Positions 58,351-64,000 of a stretch of DNA of 64,000 bases are shown here, piece after piece. Below the pieces are notes generated by a model. It did no database searches. It was not told the origin of the DNA and saw nothing but the letters and a program-made list of their open reading frames with translations. Source of the DNA: an uncultured Prevotellaceae bacterium (GTDB taxonomy: Bacteria; Bacteroidota; Bacteroidia; Bacteroidales; Muribaculaceae); contig ONLH01000011.1 of NCBI GenBank assembly GCA_900318645.1, positions 1 to 64,000 of the forward strand, read 5' to 3'. A program made the translations under genes and the position numbers. Position 1 is the stretch's first letter, and every line of letters starts with the position of its first letter.

Positions 58351-58821
58351 TTAGAAAGTATACTTCAAGCCCAGCACAGTCACCGACTGGTTGAAGTTCT
58401 TTATGATCTGAAAGCGCTCCTCGGTGAAGAAGTACAGCTTATCCTGCACGCGGTACTGGGCACCTACGCCCACATTGGCACCACAATGGTCCTCAGACTG
58501 ATCTATCTGGGTGTTTTTATAATGGCCAAAAGTGAAGCCGACGAGCGGATAGAGAGCAAATGTACTGCTTGTCTTAATGAGATAATGCAAATTCAGATTG
58601 GCATTAAAGGCGGTTCTGTGCTTGTTCTCGAAAAAGTAGATAAATTCAGGAGCAAGACGGAAATTTGTAACAGGCTCGTACTGAATTTGTGCACCGAGGC
58701 CTGCCATGGAATACTTGGAAGCATAAACAAATTGTGCTGCTGCTGAAACATCACTTTGTTCAGCATATGCATTAAGGGTAGCGACAAGGGCCACGACGGC
58801 CATTAAAATGTACTTTTTCAT
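58351..58821 (-). CDS. Small outer-membrane beta-barrel protein
   Basis: 156 aa. Signal peptide MKKYILMAVVALVATLNAYA, then alternating strands (about eight) ending in the aromatic LKYTF, the classic OMP C-terminus. OmpA/OmpW-size barrel, no partner domain. Lies between yicC and gmk, an insertion in the usual cluster. Confidence 0.75.
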   Translation of the reverse strand: MKKYILMAVVALVATLNAYAEQSDVSAAAQFVYASKYSMAGLGAQIQYEPVTNFRLAPEFIYFFENKHRTAFNANLNLHYLIKTSSTFALYPLVGFTFGHYKNTQIDQSEDHCGANVGVGAQYRVQDKLYFFTEERFQIIKNFNQSVTVLGLKYTF

Positions 58822-58858
58822 ATCTCACTATTTAATTTGTTGAAAATTTTTTTATTAT

Positions 58859-58940
58859 AACGTCTAAAGCCTAACGCCTAACATCTAACATCTAACGCCT
58901 AATGTCTAACGTCTAAAGTCTAAAGTCTAACATCTAAAGT
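58859..58940. repeat. Degenerate tandem repeat (CTAACRTCTAA type)
   Basis: About ten imperfect 8-9-bp units such as CTAACATCTAA, CTAACGCCTAA and CTAAAGTCTAA between the barrel gene and yicC. Confidence 0.75.
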
Positions 58941-58941
58941 C

Positions 58942-59823
58942 TTACAAAACATTCAGCACCTGTTCCTTAATCTGTTCCAAATGGTCCTTCATGCGCACCA
59001 CCAGGTTCTGCAGGTCGGCTTGGTTGGCCTTGGAACCCATCGTGTTCACCTCACGTCCGATTTCCTGGCTGATGAACCCCAGTTTCTTGCCTTGGCCCGG
59101 CTCGTCACTATTCATGGTCTCCAGGAAGTACTTCAGGTGGTTCTGTAAACGTATCTTTTCCTCGGTGATATCGAGCTTCTCGATATAATATATTAGCTCC
59201 TGCTCAAAGCGGTTTTTGTCGTAGTCCACTTCTTTGATCTTGGAAAGGGCATCCAGGATGCGGCCTTTGATCTTCAGGATGCGCGGCTCCTCATAGCGGG
59301 GCACCTCGTTGAGCAAGGCTTGGATAGCTGCAATCTTTTCTTCAAAGAAAGATGCCAATCTCGCGCCTTCCTGACGGCGGAACTCGATCAACTGCTCCGT
59401 GGCCTTGGCAACAACCTGTTTGACAACCTTCAATTCCTCCTCATCGGCCTCAGTGGATTTGGCATCGGTTTTCAGGGCATCAGGCATGCGCAGCAGGGTG
59501 GCGTACCAATCTTCAGGTTCAGGAAGTTCCAGTTCCCTTGCCATATTCTCAATCTGCGCTTTATATTGCTTCAACATCGGCACGTTGATGGTACCTGATG
59601 TTGCTCCCTCTATGGGCTCGCAATAGATAAACAAATCAATCTTACCGCGCATCAAAGCCTTAGAAACGGTGTTGCGCAGCTCCATTTCAATCTCACGATG
59701 ATTCTGGGGAGTGCGAACCCCAAAATCGAGTTGTTTGCTGTTCAGTGATTTGACTTCGGCGGTGATTTTCTTGTTGTTATACACCATGGCAGCCTTGCCA
59801 AATCCAGTCATTGATAGTATCAT
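58942..59823 (-). CDS. yicC: YicC family endoribonuclease-like protein
   Basis: 293 aa from MILSMTGFGKAAMVYNNKKI. Family hallmarks: SMTGFG start, EVKSLNSKQLD, EIEMELRNTVSKALMRGKID, and the C-terminal DUF1732 part GQGKKLGFISQEIGREVNTM then SKANQADLQNLVVRMKDHLE with LEQIKEQVLNVL. E. coli YicC is an RNase acting on structured RNA. Opposite in direction to the surface-polysaccharide block. Confidence 0.92.
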   Translation of the reverse strand: MILSMTGFGKAAMVYNNKKITAEVKSLNSKQLDFGVRTPQNHREIEMELRNTVSKALMRGKIDLFIYCEPIEGATSGTINVPMLKQYKAQIENMARELELPEPEDWYATLLRMPDALKTDAKSTEADEEELKVVKQVVAKATEQLIEFRRQEGARLASFFEEKIAAIQALLNEVPRYEEPRILKIKGRILDALSKIKEVDYDKNRFEQELIYYIEKLDITEEKIRLQNHLKYFLETMNSDEPGQGKKLGFISQEIGREVNTMGSKANQADLQNLVVRMKDHLEQIKEQVLNVL

Positions 59824-60025
59824 TGTCAATAAGATTTTTTACTATATCAAGGCAAAATTACAAAAAAAAGTAATGCGACAAATCTATCAACTGCCAAAAA
59901 TCCAGAAAAACATCACATTGTCAAACAAGTGCAAGAAAAAAATCAACATTCTGAATTTTGTTTTGTTGAATTCGTCCAAAAAAACTAATTTTGCAAGTTA
60001 GACTAATTTGTTCTTGAGAAGAGAT

Positions 60026-60973
60026 ATGGAAAACTCTATTTTAGCCATTGTTGTTCCTTGTTTCAACGAGGAGGAATCATTGCCTAAGAGCAACGAGCGT
60101 TTGCTCGGTCTGCTTGACTCCATGATACTGGAGCGGCAGGTGAGTAACGAGAGTTACATCCTCTATGTTGATGACGGTTCGCGCGACCGCACATGGCAAC
60201 TCATTGCAGGCTATTGTCAGACCGATGCCCATGTGAGAGGTCTCAAACTCGCTGGTAACGTGGGGCATCAGAATGCCCTCATGGCTGGTCTTGAAACCGC
60301 GCGAGAAGATTCCGACATGACTATTTCGATCGATGCAGATCTGCAAGACGATATCCATTCCATACCCGAGATGGTTAAGAAATATGACGATGGCTGTGAT
60401 ATTGTCTATGGAGTGCGTCGCAAGCGTACGACCGACACCTTCTTCAAGCGCACAACTGCCCAGATGTTCTACAAGTTCATGAGCGGCATGGGCGTGAAGT
60501 CGGTCTATAACCACGCTGACTTCAGGTTGATGAGCCGTCGAGCCGTCAATGCCTTGTGCCAGTATGAGGAGCGCAACCTCTTTCTGCGCGGTCTGGTGCC
60601 GTTGTTGGGTTACAAGACGGATTCTGTCTATTATGATCGGTTGGAGCGTGAGTCAGGCGAGAGTAAGTATCCGTTGAGCAAGATGCTGTCGTTTGCCATC
60701 GATGGCGTGACTTCATTCAGCGTGAAGCCATTGCGTCTCATCTTCGACTTGGGTCTCATTTTCCTTCTCATCAGCCTTATCATCCTGGTCTATGTGATTG
60801 TTGCCTTGTGTAGAGGTAATGGTGTGCAGGGATGGGCGTCGTTGATGCTGTCCATCTGGTTCGTCGGAGGCTGTGTCCTCATCTGCCTGAGTATCATTGC
60901 GGCTTATATCGGTCGCATCTATACCGAGGGCAAGCATCGTCCGCGATACAATATCGAGAAATATATGAAGTAG
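60026..60973 (+). CDS. Family 2 glycosyltransferase (DPM1/GtrB-like)
   Basis: 315 aa from MENSILAIVVPCFNEEESLP. GT-A: VVPCFNEEE, LYVDDGSRDRTW, LAGNVGHQNALMAGL, ISIDADLQDD, YGVRRKR. Two membrane segments near the C-terminus (about 235-260, 270-295). Transfers a sugar to polyprenyl phosphate at the inner membrane. First gene of a + strand envelope-sugar cluster. Confidence 0.9.
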   Translation: MENSILAIVVPCFNEEESLPKSNERLLGLLDSMILERQVSNESYILYVDDGSRDRTWQLIAGYCQTDAHVRGLKLAGNVGHQNALMAGLETAREDSDMTISIDADLQDDIHSIPEMVKKYDDGCDIVYGVRRKRTTDTFFKRTTAQMFYKFMSGMGVKSVYNHADFRLMSRRAVNALCQYEERNLFLRGLVPLLGYKTDSVYYDRLERESGESKYPLSKMLSFAIDGVTSFSVKPLRLIFDLGLIFLLISLIILVYVIVALCRGNGVQGWASLMLSIWFVGGCVLICLSIIAAYIGRIYTEGKHRPRYNIEKYMK

Positions 60974-60999
60974 TTTGCTGCTATCGAGGTTTTAAGAAT

Positions 61000-61524
61000 A
61001 TGAGTGAAGTTATATCAAAAATAAATACCCTTGATGCCGTGCCCTCAACAGGCGACATCCGCCTCTTCCTGACCGATGTTGACGGCACGCTAACCGACGG
61101 TGGCATGTACTATGGCACTGACGGCACCGAGTTCAAGAAATTCAATACCCGCGACGGTATGGGCCTGCAGATGTTGCAGCGCACAGGTGTCAAGGTGGGC
61201 ATTGTCACCAGCGAGAATGTCGCTATCAACGAGAATCGGGCCCGCAAATTGGGGCTTGACTACCTCAAGCAGGGTGCACGCGACGGCGGCAAGTTGGCAG
61301 CAGCCCGTGAGATTTGCGAGGAAATGGGTATCACGATGCAGCAGGTGGCTTACATCGGTGACGATGTCAACTGCTACGACTTGCTCTCGGCTGTAGGGTG
61401 GGCTGCTTGTCCTGCCGATGCCTGTGAAAAGGTGAAAAGGATTCCACGGATTCTCGTTCTGCAACGCCGCGGTGGTGATGCCTGTGTGCGTGAGTGGATA
61501 GACATGATATTGGCACAGCAATGA
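61000..61524 (+). CDS. KdsC-like KDO-8-phosphate phosphatase (HAD)
   Basis: 174 aa from MSEVISKINTLDAVPS. HAD motif I LFLTDVDGTLTDGGMYY, motif II GIVTSENV, Lys in LDYLKQGARDGG, motif III AYIGDDVNCYDLL. Size and DVDGTLTDG fit KdsC; related 8-phosphatases (e.g. for acylneuraminate) are possible. ATGA overlap with the flippase gene. Confidence 0.85.
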   Translation: MSEVISKINTLDAVPSTGDIRLFLTDVDGTLTDGGMYYGTDGTEFKKFNTRDGMGLQMLQRTGVKVGIVTSENVAINENRARKLGLDYLKQGARDGGKLAAAREICEEMGITMQQVAYIGDDVNCYDLLSAVGWAACPADACEKVKRIPRILVLQRRGGDACVREWIDMILAQQ

Positions 61525-63014
61525 ACAACGAGGGCATCGATAATCAGAACCTGAAAGAGAAAACCGCTCAGGGCTTGTTCTGGGCGTTCCTCAGCAGTGG
61601 CGGCATCCAGCTGCTCAATCTGGTTATCGGTATCTTTCTGGCCCGTCTGCTCTCGCCTGGGGAATATGGTATCGTGGGCATGCTCGCCATCTTCACGCTT
61701 CTTGCCAATAACCTGCAGGAGAGCGGATTTGGAGTGGCGCTTGTCAACATCAAGGATATCAAGCACAATGACTACAACTCGGTGTTCTGGTTCAATGTCG
61801 GGATGAGCCTCCTGCTCTATCTGATTTTGTTCTTTTGTGCCCCGTTGATTGCCGACTTTTTCCACCAGCCATGCCTTGTCCCTCTATCCCGGTTTGTATT
61901 TCTGGGTTTCATCATCGCCTCGTTATGTATTTCGCCCAATGCGATGCTCGTCAGGGCGTTGAAGATGAAGGAAAAAGCAATTACTTCACTGGCGGCGTTG
62001 GTTATCTCAGGAACAGTCGGCGTGGTAATGGCGTTCAAGGGCTTTTCCTATTGGAGTTTGGCCACCCAACAGGTACTTTATAATGTGGTCATTTGTTTCG
62101 GACGTTATTATTATACCCGTTGGTGCCCCACATTGAAAGTGGATTTCACGCCAGTCAAGCAGATGTTCACATTCAGCTATAAGGTGCTGATTACTGCAGT
62201 ATTGACCACCATCAACAACAATGTGTTGACTGTCATTTTCGGACGTCTGTTTCCTGCCCAGGCTGTGGGTAATTTCACTCAGGCCAATAAATGGAATACG
62301 ATGGCCAACCAATTGGTTACCAATACAGTGGCACAGGTAGCACAACCTGTTCTTACTCGTGTCAACGACGAAAAGGAACGTCAACGCAGGGTCTTTGGTA
62401 AGATGTTGCGTTTCACGGCATTCCTGTCTTTTCCTGCCATGTTTGGCTTGGCTCTGGTCGCTCCGCAACTTATCCTTGTCGCCATCGGTGACAAGTGGAT
62501 TGACAGTATCCCGTTGTTGCAGATCTTGTGCGTCAGTGGCGCGTTTATCCCTATTTATACGGTTTATCAGAATCTGTTCCTGAGCCGAGGCAAGTCCGAT
62601 ACCTATATGTGGCTGAGTATTGGCCAGATAGCCATCATGTTGACGGCTGTGTTGACAAGTCACACCCTGGGTTTCACAGCGATGGTTGCTGCGTTTGCAG
62701 GCGTCAACATCCTTTGGCTGTTGGCATGGCAAGTGTTCGCTTCGCGGCTTATCGGTTATCGTTTCATGAGCATGCTGCGGGATCTGTTGCCGTTCATGGT
62801 CATCGCTTTAGCCGTGATGGCCGTTACTTATTTTGTGACACTTCCCATCAGTAATATCTACCTTCTGCTCGTTGTTCGCATTATCATCGCAGCATTATTA
62901 TATGCGCTGATCATGAAGTTGCTGAAGGCTCGAATCTTTGAGGAGTGTATTGAATTTATCCGTTCTAGGAAATCGAATCATCAACATAATACTTTAAAAG
63001 AAAATGAAAGGTAA
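61521..63014 (+). CDS. Polysaccharide flippase (Wzx/MOP, oligosaccharide_trans type)
   Basis: 497 aa from MNNEGIDNQNLKEKTAQGLF; 12-14 membrane segments; GIFLARLLSPGEYGIVGMLA near the N-terminus is typical of Wzx/TuaB-like lipid-linked sugar flippases. Ends with a 11-bp overlap with galE. Moves undecaprenyl-linked glycans across the inner membrane. Confidence 0.85.
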   Translation: MNNEGIDNQNLKEKTAQGLFWAFLSSGGIQLLNLVIGIFLARLLSPGEYGIVGMLAIFTLLANNLQESGFGVALVNIKDIKHNDYNSVFWFNVGMSLLLYLILFFCAPLIADFFHQPCLVPLSRFVFLGFIIASLCISPNAMLVRALKMKEKAITSLAALVISGTVGVVMAFKGFSYWSLATQQVLYNVVICFGRYYYTRWCPTLKVDFTPVKQMFTFSYKVLITAVLTTINNNVLTVIFGRLFPAQAVGNFTQANKWNTMANQLVTNTVAQVAQPVLTRVNDEKERQRRVFGKMLRFTAFLSFPAMFGLALVAPQLILVAIGDKWIDSIPLLQILCVSGAFIPIYTVYQNLFLSRGKSDTYMWLSIGQIAIMLTAVLTSHTLGFTAMVAAFAGVNILWLLAWQVFASRLIGYRFMSMLRDLLPFMVIALAVMAVTYFVTLPISNIYLLLVVRIIIAALLYALIMKLLKARIFEECIEFIRSRKSNHQHNTLKENER

Positions 63015-64000
63015 AATTTTAGTGACAGGTGGTACCGGTTTCATCGGTTCCCACACGACAGTAGAGTTGCAACAGGCAGGTTATGAGGTAGTCATCATCG
63101 ACAACCTGAGCAATAGTAATGTGGAAGTACTTGACGGCATTGAACGCATCACGGGCATTCGCCCCGTGTTTGTTGAGGGCGACTGCACCGACCGTGCTGT
63201 GGTGCGAAAGCTGTTTGAGGACAATCCCGGCATCAGCGGCATTATCAATTTTGCTGCAAGCAAGGCAGTGGGCGAGAGCATCGAGAAGCCCATCATGTAC
63301 TACCGCAATAACCTCAACATCCTGCTCAACCTGCTCGAGCTCATGCCCGAGTTCGGCGTGAAGGGCTTTGTGTTCTCATCATCATGCACCGTTTATGGCG
63401 AGCCTGACAAGAACCCCATCACCGAGGACGCCCCCACCAAGAAGGCGACCTCGCCCTACGGTGCCACCAAGCAGATCTGCGAGGATATCATCGCCGACGT
63501 CATTCGCAGCGGTAGCCCCATCAAGGCCATCCTGTTGCGCTACTTCAATCCCATCGGTGCACATCCCAGTGCCGAGATCGGTGAGTTGCCCAACGGCGTT
63601 CCTCAGAACTTGGTACCTTATCTGACGCAGACTGCCATTGGCGTTCGCAAAGAGTTGAGCATCTTTGGTGACGACTATCCTACCCGCGATGGCTCCTGCA
63701 TCCGCGACTTTATCAACGTCGTTGACCTGGCCAAGGCCCACGTTAAGGCCCTTGAGCGTATGCTTGAGGACAAGAGCGACGAGGCGCTGGAGATTTTCAA
63801 CATCGGTACCGGCAATGGCGCTTCGGTGCTTGAGTTGCTGCACTCGTTTGAACGTGCAACTGGCGTGAAGGTGCCTCACAAGATTGCACCGCGTCGTCCT
63901 GGCGACATCGTCCAAATCTGGGCCGACCCCAAACGCGCCAATGAAGTCTTGGGCTGGCATGCCGAGATTTCCCTCGACGACACCATGCTCAGCGCTTGGA
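63004..64000 (+). CDS. galE: UDP-glucose 4-epimerase (cut by window edge)
   Basis: Frame from MKGKILVTGGTGFIGSHTTV runs open to the end (about 332 codons). Rossmann GGTGFIGSH, FAASKAVGESIEKP, SSSCTVYG, YGATKQICE (Tyr/Lys), RYFNPIGAHPS, VYGDDYPTRDGSCIRDFI-like IFGDDYPTRDGSC. All GalE features. Interconverts UDP-glucose and UDP-galactose. Much closer to standard GalE than the phage epimerase at 23994-24830. Confidence 0.94.
   Translation, partial: MKGKILVTGGTGFIGSHTTVELQQAGYEVVIIDNLSNSNVEVLDGIERITGIRPVFVEGDCTDRAVVRKLFEDNPGISGIINFAASKAVGESIEKPIMYYRNNLNILLNLLELMPEFGVKGFVFSSSCTVYGEPDKNPITEDAPTKKATSPYGATKQICEDIIADVIRSGSPIKAILLRYFNPIGAHPSAEIGELPNGVPQNLVPYLTQTAIGVRKELSIFGDDYPTRDGSCIRDFINVVDLAKAHVKALERMLEDKSDEALEIFNIGTGNGASVLELLHSFERATGVKVPHKIAPRRPGDIVQIWADPKRANEVLGWHAEISLDDTMLSAW

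Noticed and set aside
60832-61524. 230-aa version of the KdsC-like protein
   Set aside because: The first 56 codons overlap the glycosyltransferase gene out of frame; start placed at 61000.

Overview
The window is a junction between a temperate tailed phage (prophage) and a Bacteroidales chromosome. About 1-49.7 kb is phage: nearly all genes lie on the minus strand in one long, tightly overlapping (ATGA) series with HK97-type head genes, a long-tail tape measure and tail genes, a recombination/replication block and a divergent repressor. About 49.8-64 kb is host core genome. The host looks like a member of the Bacteroidales (Prevotella/Bacteroides/Muribaculaceae-like; I cannot fix the genus). 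The reasons are TAnnTTTG-type -7 boxes instead of -35/-10 pairs, AT-rich leaders without strong Shine-Dalgarno sites, a yicC-gmk-nadD cluster, NhaD, DUF4293 and DUF5063 genes, and degenerate tandem octamer-like repeats between genes.

Phage layout, read right to left (direction of transcription): 48.5-49.7 kb immunity region (HTH repressor and exported protein on +, small genes on -); 45.6-48.2 kb two gene-free stretches packed with hairpins and tRNA-like RNAs; 38-45.6 kb PUR-like protein, Rad52-like annealing protein, PD-(D/E)XK exonuclease, HNH gene, SSB, SNF2 helicase, VRR-NUC nuclease and a replication initiator with internal iteron-like repeats; 33-38 kb DUF6633-like protein, ParB-MutS_I fusion, an N6-methylase-like protein without a visible NPP(Y/F) motif and a tyrosine recombinase; 25.6-33 kb ParB-like protein, TAGT-type glycosyltransferase, RarA/MgsA-C-like protein, DUF4406, MazG-like and many small unknown genes; 24-25.6 kb small membrane proteins (lysis candidates) and a sugar-nucleotide epimerase; 7.9-23.8 kb packaging and structural genes; 6.4-7.9 kb an inserted regulatory cassette (ECF sigma factor, WYL_2, DUF3846); 0-6.4 kb tail tip, fibres and two convergent enzyme-like tail genes.

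Transcription signals are unusually legible. Five copies of a ~100-bp early promoter cassette (conserved upstream box, TTTG/TTG, TAACTTTA, then a leader AAGTCAAACCAATTAAA) sit before genes at 7.1, 30.9, 31.6, 37.3 and 45.2 kb. Two copies of a different, late-type promoter (GAGATTTCA, 30 bp, TTACATTTG) sit before portal and the tail-tip gene. Several factor-independent terminators separate the blocks.

The most unusual points are: (i) a terminase large subunit interrupted by an intein whose splicing blocks are intact, while the central ~215 codons carry a complete HNH endonuclease gene in the -1 frame; (ii) a tail protein in which the D-Ala-D-Ala carboxypeptidase (S11) motifs appear in circularly permuted order; (iii) several tRNA-like RNAs with good acceptor and T arms but malformed anticodon loops, next to a hairpin array that repeats the octamer TCTCACGA; (iv) a possible DNA- or virion-glycosylation set (TAGT glycosyltransferase, ParB, epimerase). 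The host part holds nhaD, a Y-family polymerase, an ABC-F protein, an M18 aminopeptidase, nadD, gmk, yicC and a + strand surface-polysaccharide block (glycosyltransferase, KdsC-like phosphatase, flippase, galE running off the right edge). All calls are from reading the sequence; no database search was run.
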